45,757 nucleotides of DNA from Halorubrum distributum JCM 10118 (GCF_000337335.1 NZ_AOJN01000061.1:1-45757); one strand, 5' to 3'. Shown: positions 35,628 to 44,256, counted from the first letter of the stretch. Numbers and translations: made by a program. The notes: a model not told the origin generated them from the letters alone.

Positions 35628-36593
35628 ATGAGCCGAAACGCGCGAGCGGCCGACGACGGGTCGCTCGCACCCGAGACGGCGGCGAAGGCTGCGAGCGCCC
35701 GCGACGCGCTCGGCGAGCGCGACGGGGTCCTCGTCGCGTTCTCGGGCGGCGTCGACTCCGCGGTGGTGGCCGCGCTGGCGCGGGACGCGCTCGGCGACGA
35801 CGCCGTGGCGTGTACCGCCCGCAGCGAGACGCTCCCCGCGGCCGAGCTCGACGACGCGAAGCAGGTCGCCGACGAGATCGGAATCGACCACGAGACGGTG
35901 ACGTTCTCCGAGCTCGACGACCCGAACTTCGTCGCCAACGACGGCGACCGGTGTTACCACTGCCGGACGATGCGGCTCGGCCGGATGTACGAGACGGCCA
36001 AAGGGCTCGGGATCGACACCGTCTGCGACGGGACGAACGCGGACGATCCGGGCGAGGGGCATCGGCCCGGGCTGCGCGCGGTCGAGGAGCTCGACGTGTT
36101 CTCGCCGCTGCTCGACGCCGGGATCTCGAAGGCGGAGGTCCGCGCGATCGCCGACGCCTACGACCTCTCCGTGGCCGACAAGCCCTCGATGGCGTGTCTC
36201 TCCTCGCGGATCCCGACCGGGCTGGAGGTGACTGAGGAGCGGCTGACCCGCGTCGAGAAGGCCGAGCGGGTGCTCCGCGAGTGGGGCTTTTCGGGGTTCC
36301 GCGTCCGCGACCACGACGGCCTCGCCCGCGTCGAGATCGCGCCGGACGAGCTGGAGCGCGCGCTCGACCCCGCCTTCGCCGACGCCGTCCACGAACACCT
36401 CACCGACCTCGGCTTCGAGTACGTCACCCTCGACATGGCCGGCTACCGGACCGGGAGCGTGAGTCCGGGCGGCGAGGAGGAGAGCGGTTCCGACGGCGCT
36501 GACGACGAGGCGAACGACGACGGCGACGACGAGGCGAACGACGACGGCGACGAGTCCGTCGGCGTCGACCTCGGTCGGAGCTATCCGCGCTGA
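35628..36593 (+). CDS. larE: LarE-type ATP-dependent sulfur transferase
   Basis: A PP-loop pyrophosphatase of the LarE family. LarE supplies sulfur to the nickel-pincer cofactor of lactate racemase, sometimes by sacrificing its own cysteine. The 321-residue product has the PP-loop FSGGVDSAVVAAL (about 38-50), a DRCYHCR motif near 104, GTNADDPGEGHRPGL, and the MACLSSRIPTGLEV segment containing the conserved functional cysteine. The last 45 residues are an acidic tail with a perfect 24-bp/8-residue tandem repeat (DDEANDDG, 36501-36548). ATG at 35628 is the sensible start; upstream extension is low complexity. No larA, larB or larC is present here, so the real acceptor may differ. Confidence 0.85.
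   Translation: MSRNARAADDGSLAPETAAKAASARDALGERDGVLVAFSGGVDSAVVAALARDALGDDAVACTARSETLPAAELDDAKQVADEIGIDHETVTFSELDDPNFVANDGDRCYHCRTMRLGRMYETAKGLGIDTVCDGTNADDPGEGHRPGLRAVEELDVFSPLLDAGISKAEVRAIADAYDLSVADKPSMACLSSRIPTGLEVTEERLTRVEKAERVLREWGFSGFRVRDHDGLARVEIAPDELERALDPAFADAVHEHLTDLGFEYVTLDMAGYRTGSVSPGGEEESGSDGADDEANDDGDDEANDDGDESVGVDLGRSYPR
36501..36548. repeat. 24-bp perfect tandem repeat inside larE
   Basis: Two exact adjacent copies of a 24-bp unit (36501-36524 and 36525-36548) encode DDEANDDG twice in the acidic tail. The repeat keeps the reading frame, so it changes only tail length. Confidence 0.9.
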
Positions 36594-36688
36594 AGCGGAT
36601 CCGGACGGACTCGGGCCACCCTCTCAGCGTTATCACCCGAGAGAACCCGGGAGGAACGCTTATAAACCGTGTTACTGAACCGACAGCT

Positions 36689-36892
36689 ATGCGCGAGGCA
36701 CAGACGCTTGCGGTGATCGCCGGCGGCGTCGGCGGGACCGTCGGGGCGTTCGTCGGCGTCGCGGTCGGCGGGTCCGCGGTCTCGGTGACGCTGACGACCC
36801 TCGGGGTCGCGCTCCTCGTCGGCGTCGGGGTCATCGCGAGCGCGGTGATCGCCGGCGACGTGGAGTTCCTCGCCGACGCGGACGGCGAGTGA
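36689..36892 (+). CDS. Small two-span membrane protein
   Basis: A 67-residue protein made of two Gly/Val-rich hydrophobic helices (about 6-27 and 31-54) and a short acidic tail (GDVEFLADADGE). A clear TTATAAA box at 36660-36666 stands 23-29 bases before the ATG, the spacing of a haloarchaeal leaderless promoter, which supports it being a real expressed gene. Glycine-rich paired helices are typical of small membrane proteins of unknown role. It precedes serB by 46 bases on the same strand. No family is recognised. Confidence 0.75.
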   Translation: MREAQTLAVIAGGVGGTVGAFVGVAVGGSAVSVTLTTLGVALLVGVGVIASAVIAGDVEFLADADGE

Positions 36893-36938
36893 CCCGTCGA
36901 CCGCGCGCTTCAAGGCCCCGCCGGGACGAACGGGTGCC

Positions 36939-37589
36939 ATGAGCCTCATCGCGTTCGACTTCGACGGAACGCTCTCCGACTCCGAGATGACCGTCTTACT
37001 CGCCGAGCGGGCCGGCGTCGCCGACGAGGTCGCCGAGATCACCGAGCGGGCGATGAACGACGAGCTCAGCTACGCCGAGAGCCTCTACCAGCGCGCGGAG
37101 CTACTGGAGGGCCTCTCGGCTGCCGACGTCGAGGACGCGTTCGACGCCGTCCGGATCCGTCCCGGCGCCGCGCGCCTCATCGAGCGCTTACGCGACGAGG
37201 GGCACCACGTCGCCGTGCTCACCGGGGGGTTCGAGCGCGGCGTCGAGGCGGCGCTCGCCCGCGAGGGCGTCTCGGTGGACACGATAGTCGCCAACCGGCT
37301 GCCGACCGACGCAGACGGCGCGCTCACCGGCGAGGCGGAGGGGCCGCTCATCGAGGGGACGAAGGACGACGCGCTCGCCGACCTCGCGGCCGAGGCCGGC
37401 GTGCCGATGGCGGAGACGGTGGCGGTCGGCGACGGCGCGAACGACCTCCCGATGCTGGAGGTCGCGGGACTCGCCGTCGGCTTCGTCCCCAAGTCCGCGG
37501 TGCGCCCGGTCTGCGACTCGGTCGTCGCATCCATGTACCGGCTCGGAAAGGTGTTGGAGTCGCACGGCGTGCTCGCCGCCGAAGCGTGA
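36939..37589 (+). CDS. serB: Phosphoserine phosphatase (HAD family)
   Basis: SerB removes phosphate from O-phosphoserine, the last step of serine synthesis. The 216-residue HAD protein has the nucleophile motif FDFDGTLSDSE (Asp7 and Asp9), motif II VLTGGFERG, the conserved lysine region GTKDDALADLAAEAG and motif IV VAVGDGANDLPML. The helical cap lies between about 15 and 75. Length fits the family. It starts with ATG at 36939; a G-rich region precedes it and the previous gene ends 46 bases upstream, so cotranscription is possible. The CCCGAACCGGTTCGGG palindrome at 37592-37607 immediately follows the stop. Other small-molecule HAD phosphatases are possible, but the match to SerB is good. Confidence 0.92.
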   Translation: MSLIAFDFDGTLSDSEMTVLLAERAGVADEVAEITERAMNDELSYAESLYQRAELLEGLSAADVEDAFDAVRIRPGAARLIERLRDEGHHVAVLTGGFERGVEAALAREGVSVDTIVANRLPTDADGALTGEAEGPLIEGTKDDALADLAAEAGVPMAETVAVGDGANDLPMLEVAGLAVGFVPKSAVRPVCDSVVASMYRLGKVLESHGVLAAEA

Positions 37590-37591
37590 CC

Positions 37592-37607
37592 CCCGAACCG
37601 GTTCGGG
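37592..37607. terminator. 16-bp palindrome after serB
   Basis: CCCGAACCGGTTCGGG is a perfect palindrome three bases after the serB stop. It could fold as a short hairpin or bind a dimeric regulator of the crtY gene downstream. No T-run follows at once, so the role is open. Confidence 0.3.
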
Positions 37608-37694
37608 CCGGAGATACCTGACCACGTTCGGCTGAAGGGTTAAAGAGAACTAGAGAGTACACGTAGACATGAGCGTCCTCGTTGGGGTGGTCCG

Positions 37695-38525
37695 ATGCTG
37701 CCGACGCTGACGTATCTCCAGTTTCATCTCGTCTTCAGTCTCCCCGTCCTGGCGCTGCTGTGGTACGTCGCCCCGCGGTACGAGCCGGAGCGCCAGCGCC
37801 GGGCGGTCGCCGGGATCGCGATCCTCGTCGCTATCGCGTACGCCTACACCACGCCGTGGATCAGCTACATGATCCGACGGGGGGCGTGGGGATACGCCGA
37901 CGGTGCCGTCGTCGCGCGGGCGCTGTCGATCCCGCTGGGGGAGTACCTCTTCTTCACGGTACAGACGGTCGTCGTCGCGTTCGCGCTCCACCGGATCGGC
38001 TTCGACCCGACGTTCCGGGAGGGAGACTTCGACCGCGCGCCGCGGGCCGCCGGGGTCGCCGTCGGCCTCGCGATGGTGCCGGTCGGGCTGGGGCTCGTTC
38101 GGCTCGACCCCTCGTTCCTGTACCTCGGCGGGCTGATCGCGTGGGTCGGGCCGGTCCTCGCGCTCCAGTGGAGCGTGGGCGGGGGGTACCTCGCGCGCAC
38201 GCCTCGGCTGTGGGTCACGGCGACGCTGGTCCCGGCAGCGTACTTCTGGGTCGCGGACCGGATCGCGATCGGGATGGGGACCTGGTACCTGTCGCCGGAG
38301 CTGACGACCGGGATCGCGGTCCTCGGACTTCCGATAGAGGAGATGCTGTTCTTCGTCGCCGCGGGAGCGATGACGATCAACGGCCTCGTCTTGTTCGAGT
38401 GGGTGCTCGACTGGAACGACCGCCGGAGATCGGTCGCCGGGCCGTCGCCGTCCGGCGGAACCGAGCGCGACGTCCCCAGCCCGGAGGCGCCGGCCGACCC
38501 GGACCCAGACGTGGTCGATGACTGA
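37695..38525 (+). CDS. crtY: Lycopene cyclase (CrtYcd-type membrane enzyme)
   Basis: Converts lycopene to beta-carotene in the membrane. The 276-residue product has two homologous halves, corresponding to CrtYc and CrtYd of bacteria joined in one chain. Both have short polytopic units with the conserved PWISYMI, then GAWGY, in the first, and DRIAIGMGTWYLSPE, then GLPIEEMLFFV, in the second. About seven membrane segments are predicted. The acidic tail is hydrophilic. The start at 37695 is preceded by a short ATG frame (37670, 13 codons) that overlaps it; a TTAAAG box near 37640 is about 30 bases before that ATG. The stop overlaps the blh start by eight bases, so the two act together toward retinal. 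Confidence 0.9.
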   Translation: MLPTLTYLQFHLVFSLPVLALLWYVAPRYEPERQRRAVAGIAILVAIAYAYTTPWISYMIRRGAWGYADGAVVARALSIPLGEYLFFTVQTVVVAFALHRIGFDPTFREGDFDRAPRAAGVAVGLAMVPVGLGLVRLDPSFLYLGGLIAWVGPVLALQWSVGGGYLARTPRLWVTATLVPAAYFWVADRIAIGMGTWYLSPELTTGIAVLGLPIEEMLFFVAAGAMTINGLVLFEWVLDWNDRRRSVAGPSPSGGTERDVPSPEAPADPDPDVVDD

Positions 38526-39690
38526 GGCGTCCTCGGCGTCGACGGGCGCGGCCGACGCCCCTCCGGCCGAGGCTCGCGAGCGCGACGCCGGGGAGGCGTC
38601 CCCGGGCGAGCGAGCCGGGGCCGGAACGGCCGCCGCGAGCGAGCGCGTCGACCGGTGGTTCGCGCGCCGCCCGGCGCTGGCGCTGGCCGCGCTGCTGCCG
38701 ATCGGCGCCGTGACCCCTCTGTTTCCGGTCGAAGTCGGCGTCGCGACGTTCGCGCTCGGCACCCTCGCCGTCGGGATGGCCCACGGCGCGGTCGACCACC
38801 TCGTTCCCCTCCGGGGCGCGCCGGGCGTGTCGCTTCGGCGGTCGATCGCGGTCGTCTCGGTCGTCTACGCGGTCCTCGGCGGCGCGGTCGTCGCCGCGTT
38901 CTTCGCCGCGCCCGTCGCGGCGTTCGTCGGGTTCATCGCGCTCACCTGGCTCCACTGGGGGCAGGGCGACGTGGCGACGCTCGCGATCGCCGGGGTCGAC
39001 CACCTGCCCACCTCCGGGGAGCGGTGGCTCGCGCTCGTCGTCCGCGGCGGCCTGCCGATGGGCGTCCCCCTCCTCGCACACCCCGAGGAGTACCGGCTGG
39101 TGGCCGAGTGGATCGTCGGGCTGTTCCTCGTCGACCCCGGTGCGGCCGCGACCGCGGTCGACCCCCTCTTTGCGCCCGCGGTCCGGATCGGGGTCGGCGT
39201 CGGGATGGCGACGGCGACGCTGGCGTCGGTCGGACTGGGATACCGTCGGGTCCGGGACGGGCGCGACGCGGACGGCTCGCGGCGTGACCCGGGCGGCTGG
39301 CGGCGCGACGTCGGCGAGCTCGCGGTGCTGTGGGCGTGGTTCCTGCTCGCCGCGCCCGTGTTCGCGATCGGCGTGTACTTCGCGCTGTGGCACGCGCTCC
39401 GGCACGTCGGGCGGCTCGTCCTCGTGGACCCCGAGGCGGCGGGCGCGGCGTCCGCCGGCGACGCTTTCGGGGCGCTCGCCCGCTTCGGCCGCGACGCCGC
39501 GCCGCTCACGCTCGGCGGGTTTCTCGTCGTGGCCGCGGTCGGCGCGAGCGTCCCCGCGGGCGTCGCGGCGCCCGGCGACCTGCTGGCCGTGTCGCTGGTC
39601 GCCATCGCGGCGATGACGCTGCCGCACGTGGTCGTCGTCGCGTGGCTCGACCGGCGGCAGGGCGTCTGGCGGCCGGGTGCCGACGCGTGA
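38518..39690 (+). CDS. blh: Brp/Blh-type beta-carotene 15,15'-dioxygenase
   Basis: Cleaves beta-carotene into two retinal molecules, the chromophore of bacteriorhodopsin-like pumps. The 390-residue polytopic membrane protein has an acidic Ala/Glu-rich N-terminus (1-45) and then about eight to ten helices. The iron-ligand histidine motifs are GMAHGAVDHL (86-95), LTWLHWGQGD (about 141-150), WHALRHVGRL and TLPHVVVVAWLDRR. It starts with ATG at 38518 inside the last codons of crtY, so translation is coupled. The pair supplies retinal from lycopene; no opsin gene or phytoene synthase is in this window. The C-terminus is short. It could be the paralogue called brp; sequence alone does not separate brp from blh. 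Confidence 0.9.
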   Translation: MTEASSASTGAADAPPAEARERDAGEASPGERAGAGTAAASERVDRWFARRPALALAALLPIGAVTPLFPVEVGVATFALGTLAVGMAHGAVDHLVPLRGAPGVSLRRSIAVVSVVYAVLGGAVVAAFFAAPVAAFVGFIALTWLHWGQGDVATLAIAGVDHLPTSGERWLALVVRGGLPMGVPLLAHPEEYRLVAEWIVGLFLVDPGAAATAVDPLFAPAVRIGVGVGMATATLASVGLGYRRVRDGRDADGSRRDPGGWRRDVGELAVLWAWFLLAAPVFAIGVYFALWHALRHVGRLVLVDPEAAGAASAGDAFGALARFGRDAAPLTLGGFLVVAAVGASVPAGVAAPGDLLAVSLVAIAAMTLPHVVVVAWLDRRQGVWRPGADA

Positions 39691-39755
39691 GGCGAGCGGA
39701 ACGCGCGGTGCCGACACCGCACCGTTCTTTGTCGGCGGCGGCGTCTCTCCGATAG

Positions 39756-40376
39756 ATGGACGATATCGCGATCCGCGACCCCCGGCCGGCGGACGCCGAG
39801 CCGCTGGAGGCGCTCATCACCTCGCACTTCAGCGAGGGGAGCTCCTACGGCGTCGACCTCGGGATCGGCGACCCGACGTACCACGTGCTGGTCGCGGTCG
39901 AGGGCGGCGCCGCGGATGCGGAAGCGACCCGGGGCGAGAGCGACCGCGACGACGCGATCCTCGGCGTCATGGCGCTCCGCGAGTTCGACGACCCGACCGA
40001 CGTGGCCGAGGAGATGTACTTCTTCGACGACCCCGACCTGCTCCCCGACGCGGGGCTGTACGGCCACTTGGAGATGGGGTACGTCCGCGACGGCGCGACC
40101 GGCCGAGGGATCGGGAGCCGACTGCTCGAACGCCTCCACGCGGTGGGCGCGGCGCGCGGCGTCGACCTGTTCCTCGCGGACTCGTGGTACCACGGCGGCG
40201 ACGACTCGCCGGAGCGGCTGTTCGACGCGCACGGCTACGAGACGGTCCACCGCGAGCCGATCGAGCGCCCCGCGGCGGAGTGTCCGAAGTGCGAGGGGGA
40301 GTGCGTCTGCGAGGGCGCGCTCGCGGTGCGGCGGGTCGCAGGCGAGGAGAGTGACGCGGAGGCGACCCGGTCGTGA
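39756..40376 (+). CDS. GNAT-family N-acetyltransferase with C-terminal CxxC-CxC motif
   Basis: The 206-residue product has the GNAT acetyl-CoA motif at 113-124 (GATGRGIGSRLL) and a following FLADSWYHGG strand; substrate unknown. The C-terminus carries ECPKCEGECVCEG (Cys176, 179, 183, 185), four cysteines in 10 residues, which could bind zinc or iron; this is not part of the usual GNAT fold. The N-terminal part has a long acidic insertion (about 55-67). The ATG at 39756 starts cleanly, and the TGA overlaps the GTG start of the next small gene (GTGA at 40373-40376), so the two are coupled and perhaps work together. Substrate prediction is not possible from sequence. Confidence 0.88.
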   Translation: MDDIAIRDPRPADAEPLEALITSHFSEGSSYGVDLGIGDPTYHVLVAVEGGAADAEATRGESDRDDAILGVMALREFDDPTDVAEEMYFFDDPDLLPDAGLYGHLEMGYVRDGATGRGIGSRLLERLHAVGAARGVDLFLADSWYHGGDDSPERLFDAHGYETVHREPIERPAAECPKCEGECVCEGALAVRRVAGEESDAEATRS

Positions 40377-40663
40377 ACCACGACCGCGTCCACGCCCGGG
40401 AGCCGTCGCACCACGTCGACCGGTGGACGGTCGGTGTCGTCGAGTCGATCGGCGAGCGCGACGGCCACTACGTCGTGACGGTCCGACCGGTCGCGCCGGA
40501 GGGTGAAGAGGGAGACGAGCCAGCGGAGGACGCGGACCGCGGAGAGCCGGTCGAGCTGACGCTCACGCTCGCCGTGCGGGACCTGTTCGTGAGCCGGCTC
40601 CCGATCGACGACGGCGAGTCGCCGGTCGGCGAGCGCGTCTGGTATCGGAAGCGGGGCGGGTGA
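40373..40663 (+). CDS. Conserved-looking small soluble protein
   Basis: A 96-residue protein with GTG start overlapping the stop of the acetyltransferase gene. It is made of beta-strand-like stretches (DRWTVGVVESIG, HYVVTVRPV, VELTLTLAVRDLFVSRLP, GERVWYRKRGG) around an acidic loop (EGEEGDEPAEDADRGE). The pattern suggests a small beta-barrel or OB/SH3-like domain (inference). Composition agrees with coding for a halophilic cytosolic protein. It ends 53 bases before the convergent flavoprotein gene. No function recognised; the coupling suggests a link to the acetyltransferase. Confidence 0.75.
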   Translation: MNHDRVHAREPSHHVDRWTVGVVESIGERDGHYVVTVRPVAPEGEEGDEPAEDADRGEPVELTLTLAVRDLFVSRLPIDDGESPVGERVWYRKRGG

Positions 40664-40715
40664 GCGGGCTGGGTAGGTGAGCGGATAAAGCGAGTCCCCG
40701 CCGGCGTCGACGCCG

Positions 40716-42503
40716 CTACTCCAGCTGGTGGTAGTCCAGCTCGTGGCCTTCGTCGAGGGCGGCCTGAACGGCCTCGCTCGGCTCGTCGACCGGCTCGGTG
40801 CGGAGTCGCATGCCGCCCACGTCGGCGGCGTCGAAGTGGACGTTGCGCCGCCAGTCGCCGTCGACGTCGGGGTAGTCGGTGCGGAAGTGGGCGCCGCGGG
40901 ACTCCTCGCGTTCGAGCGCGCCGCGGAGGACCGCCTCGGCGGCGACGGTCATGAATCCGAGATCGACCGCGAACTCAAACGTCTCGCTCGTGACGGGTCC
41001 GACGTCGAGATCGGTCGCGCGGTCGCGGACGGCGGCGAGGCGGTCGAGCCCCTCCCGGAGCGACGCCTCGTCGCGGAGGATGCCCGCGTGCTCCCACATC
41101 AGCTCGCGCAGGTCGGCGAGCACCGCGCCCACGTCGTGTTCGCCGTCGTTGTTCGCCATCGCGCGCAGCTCGCGGAAGTGCGGCTCGACGAGCGACTCGC
41201 GGAGGTCGTCCGGGACCGTCCCGGGGCCGTCCGCGCGGTCGGCGATCCGCTCGCCGGCGACGACGCCGTACGCGACGGTCTCGGCCAGTGAGTTCCCGCC
41301 GAGGCGGTTGGCGCCGTGGACGCCGGCCATCGTCTCACCGATCGCGAACAGGCCGTCGACGTCGGTCTCGCCGTGATCGTCGACGGCGACGCCGCCCATC
41401 CCGTAGTGGGAGGTCGGCGCCACCTCGACGGGTTCCTCGGCCATGTCCACCCCGAGGTCGTCGAACCGCTCGTACATCCGGGGGAGCCGCTCCTCGATGA
41501 ACTCGGCGTCGCGGTGGGAGATGTCGAGGTAGACGCCGCCGTTCTCGGTGCCGCGCCCCTCGGCGACCTCTTGCGCGATGGCCCGGGCGACAACGTCGCG
41601 GGCGTCGAGCTCCATCTGATCCGGCGAGTAGCGCTCCATAAACCGCTCGCCCTCGGCGTTGAACAGGCGGCCGCCCTCGCCGCGGACCGCCTCGGTCACG
41701 AGGCGGCCGCTCCACGGCTCCCACTCGGGGTCGTCCTCGTCGACGGCCATCCCCGTGGGGTGAAACTGTATGAACTCCATGTCCATCAGCGACGCCCCGG
41801 CGTCGTACGCCAGCGCCGCGCCGTCGCCGTTGTTCTCGTCGTCTCTGGAGGTGTGCCGGTTGTAGATCGCCGCGTGACCGCCGGCGGCGAGGACGACCGT
41901 CCCCGCGTTGAACAGGACGAACTCGCCCGTGTCCATGTCGAAGCCGACGGCGCCGTGGACCGCGTCGCCGTCCGAGACGAGCTTCGTGATCATCACGTTC
42001 TCGCGGTACGGGACCGACAGCTCCTGCGCGCGATCGACGAGCGCGTTCAGCATCGACTCCCCGGTGTGGTCGCCGGCGAACGCCGTCCGCCGGAACGACT
42101 GCGCGCCGAAGAAGCGCTGGTCGATCTCGCCGTCCTCGGTGCGGGAGTACGCCATGCCCCACTCGTCGAGTTCGCGGAGCCGCTCCGGCATCTGTTCGGT
42201 CACGGTCTCGACCTTCGCCGGGTCGTTGACGAAGTGACCCTCGTTGAGGGTGTCGGCCGCGTGGATCGCCGGCGAGTCCTCGGGGTCGTGCGTCCCGAGC
42301 GCGCCGTTGATCCCGCCGCGGGCCCACGTCGTGTGCGCGTCGCCGTGGCCGCGCTTGCCGAGGACGAGCACGTCGTCGACGCCCCGCTGGGCGAGTTCGA
42401 TCGCGGCGCGGGCGCCCGCTGCGCCGGCGCCGACGACGAGGACGGAGACGTCCTCGCAGTCGTATTCGACCGGCTCGGCGTCGATCGGTTGGCGTTCGCT
42501 CAT
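40716..42503 (-). CDS. SDH/FRD/aspartate-oxidase-family flavoprotein
   Basis: The 595-residue product is a flavoprotein of the succinate dehydrogenase/fumarate reductase/L-aspartate oxidase family. It has the FAD motif VVGAGAAGARAA (23-34), DAHTTWARGGINGALG with His57 at the position of the covalent FAD histidine of SdhA/FrdA (NadB enzymes have another residue there, as I recall), and EFIQFHPTG. The substrate arginine region GRLVTEAVRGEGG and HYGMGGVAVDD also fit. The frame is open 103 codons further upstream but that stretch is Arg-rich non-coding; ATG at 42503 begins MSERQPIDAEPVEYDCEDVSV. No sdhB/C/D or nadA/C is next to it, so it stands alone. Succinate/fumarate or L-aspartate chemistry is possible; I cannot choose firmly. 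Confidence 0.85.
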   Translation of the reverse strand: MSERQPIDAEPVEYDCEDVSVLVVGAGAAGARAAIELAQRGVDDVLVLGKRGHGDAHTTWARGGINGALGTHDPEDSPAIHAADTLNEGHFVNDPAKVETVTEQMPERLRELDEWGMAYSRTEDGEIDQRFFGAQSFRRTAFAGDHTGESMLNALVDRAQELSVPYRENVMITKLVSDGDAVHGAVGFDMDTGEFVLFNAGTVVLAAGGHAAIYNRHTSRDDENNGDGAALAYDAGASLMDMEFIQFHPTGMAVDEDDPEWEPWSGRLVTEAVRGEGGRLFNAEGERFMERYSPDQMELDARDVVARAIAQEVAEGRGTENGGVYLDISHRDAEFIEERLPRMYERFDDLGVDMAEEPVEVAPTSHYGMGGVAVDDHGETDVDGLFAIGETMAGVHGANRLGGNSLAETVAYGVVAGERIADRADGPGTVPDDLRESLVEPHFRELRAMANNDGEHDVGAVLADLRELMWEHAGILRDEASLREGLDRLAAVRDRATDLDVGPVTSETFEFAVDLGFMTVAAEAVLRGALEREESRGAHFRTDYPDVDGDWRRNVHFDAADVGGMRLRTEPVDEPSEAVQAALDEGHELDYHQLE

Positions 42504-42667
42504 ACCGTACGGGAGGGGCCGGACACGGGTAAGCCTCACGCGCGTGTGCGCGCACGCGAGGCAGACGGAGACCGAGTCGCCGGCGACCTGCGAGAGAGGC
42601 GATGCGCGCTGCTGACGGCCCGTGAGAGACGCGTCTGAGGCTCCGATCCGGCGACCGCGCGGCCGCG

Positions 42668-43555
42668 TCAGTCCCAGCCCGGCGTCCCGGGCGCGCCGGC
42701 GTCGTCCTCCGTCTCGCGGACGAGTCGGTCGCGGGCCTCGCGGTCGAGGGCGACGCGCTCGCCGTCGTCGCCGGCGCGCTCGGTCCACGCCCCGATCGCT
42801 CGGCCGACCCACGAGTCGGCCTCGCGGGCGCGCTCTCGGGCCTCAGTCATGCGCTCGCGGTTCACCGACAGCGACCCCGGGCGGGAGCCGACGGCGGCGC
42901 CGGCGAAGCGCGCGCGGTCGTCGGCGGTCCCGGCGCCGTCGCGGAGGCGGACGACGGCGCCGTCGAGGCCGTCCGGATCCGGGTAGGCGAACACCGTCGC
43001 GCCGAGGGCCTGCGGACCGAACGCGGGCGCCGGGAGGTCCTCGGGCGGCTCGTCGTCGAGGAGGCGCTCGCCGCCGCCCGCGGCCTCGACGCGCTCGCAC
43101 TCCGTCTCGGCGCCGAGGTCGAGGTTCTGTCCCGGGTACGTCGAACAGGTCCGCGGGTAGCGGTCGGTGTCGTGGATCCGGCACTGGAGCGTCGTCGGGT
43201 CGAGGAAGGCGCACGCGTCGAGCCAGCGCGGCTCGTCGGTCCCGATCGGCGCGACCGGCTTGGGGGGCTTCCGGAGGCCGACGACGAAAACGGGCCGGTC
43301 GTCGACGGCGGCGAGCTCGACCCCGTCGATCCGGACGCTGTCGTCCCGTTCGGCAGGTTCGAACAGCCGGGGGATCAGGGCGTCGCCGAGGCCGTCGTCG
43401 ACGAACCGGGCGACCTCGTCGCGGGTGAGCGGGACGAGGTCGTAGGCGTCGTCGAGCGGGGGACGCGGGCCGGTGCGGTCCGAGCCCGCGGCGGCCGGGT
43501 CGAGCGGGCGCCAGTCGACGCAGCAGCCGGCACAGCCCTCGCAGTCGAGTTCCAT
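42668..43555 (-). CDS. YkgJ-type CxxCxxCC metal-cluster protein
   Basis: The 295-residue product begins MELDCEGCAGCC (Cys5, 8, 11, 12), the hallmark of the YkgJ/Fe-S or zinc cluster family. The second cysteine set follows at about 113-140 (CAFLDPTTLQC, then DRYPRTCSTYP). The family is predicted to chelate iron or zinc and is sometimes an accessory for flagellar or protein-modification enzymes; its activity is unclear. The C-terminal half (about 150-295) is Arg/Glu/Ala-rich and soluble. ATG at 43555 is the natural start. It is transcribed in the same direction as the flavoprotein gene, separated by 164 bases, and downstream of hisB. Confidence 0.85.
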   Translation of the reverse strand: MELDCEGCAGCCVDWRPLDPAAAGSDRTGPRPPLDDAYDLVPLTRDEVARFVDDGLGDALIPRLFEPAERDDSVRIDGVELAAVDDRPVFVVGLRKPPKPVAPIGTDEPRWLDACAFLDPTTLQCRIHDTDRYPRTCSTYPGQNLDLGAETECERVEAAGGGERLLDDEPPEDLPAPAFGPQALGATVFAYPDPDGLDGAVVRLRDGAGTADDRARFAGAAVGSRPGSLSVNRERMTEARERAREADSWVGRAIGAWTERAGDDGERVALDREARDRLVRETEDDAGAPGTPGWD

Positions 43556-43659
43556 ACGTCCGTGCTAACGGTTCGCGCGGGGATAAGCGATCGGCGGCCG
43601 CGGGGGACAGAGCGGTGAAAAGGGCGGTCGGCGTCGGCGGCTCGCCGGCCGGCGGTCGC

Positions 43660-44256
43660 TCAGAGCTCGCCCTTCGTGCTCGGCGTGTCGCTGCGGCGCT
43701 CGTCGAGGCGGGTGGCGTCGTCGAGCGCGCGCGCCAGCGCCTTGAACAGCGCCTCGACCTCGTGGTGGGCGTTGTCGCCCTTCTCGACCGTCGCGTGGAG
43801 CGTCAGCCCGGCGTTGTGGGCCAGAGAGAGCGCGAAGTGGTCGGCCATGACGCTGGTGAACTCGCCGACCGACTCTTGGGAGAAGGCGCCCTCGAACTCG
43901 TAGTAGGGGCGCCCCGCGACGTCGACGACGACGCTCGCGACCGCCTCGTCGAGGGGCACGCGGCGGTCGGCGTACCGCCGAATTCCCCGCTTGTCGCCGA
44001 GCGCCTCGTCGAACGCCTCCCCGAGGCAGATCGCCACGTCCTCGACCGTGTGGTGGTCGTCGATGTCAAGGTCGCCGTCGCAGCGGACCGTGAGGTCGAA
44101 AAGGCCGTGCTTGGCGAAGGATTCGAGCATGTGGTCGTAGAAGCCGATCCCCGTCGAGACCTCGCTGTCGCCGTCGCCGTCGAGCGCGAGGGTGAGTTCG
44201 ATCGTCGTCTCGCTCGTCTCGCGGGTGACGGCCGCGGTCCGGTCGTGCTCGCTCAT
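43660..44256 (-). CDS. hisB: Imidazoleglycerol-phosphate dehydratase
   Basis: HisB catalyses the sixth step of histidine biosynthesis, dehydrating imidazoleglycerol phosphate in a manganese-dependent 24-mer. The 198-residue product has the expected motifs: [36 protein letters not shown] and [14 protein letters not shown]. It also has the C-terminal [20 protein letters not shown]. Both histidine pairs ([12 protein letters not shown]) that bind metal are intact. The frame opens 33 codons earlier, inside the promoter area of a structured repeat; ATG at 44256 is the proper start. It is monofunctional (no phosphatase domain), as is usual in archaea. The gene lies 441 bases from hisA on the same strand with a repeat element in opposite orientation between them. 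Confidence 0.96.
   Translation of the reverse strand: MSEHDRTAAVTRETSETTIELTLALDGDGDSEVSTGIGFYDHMLESFAKHGLFDLTVRCDGDLDIDDHHTVEDVAICLGEAFDEALGDKRGIRRYADRRVPLDEAVASVVVDVAGRPYYEFEGAFSQESVGEFTSVMADHFALSLAHNAGLTLHATVEKGDNAHHEVEALFKALARALDDATRLDERRSDTPSTKGEL

Noticed and set aside
42532-42562. GC-rich near-palindrome (GCCTCACGCGCG...CGCGAGGC) upstream of the flavoprotein gene
   Set aside because: Imperfect and in very GC-rich DNA, so such symmetry is expected by chance; no other sign of a site.
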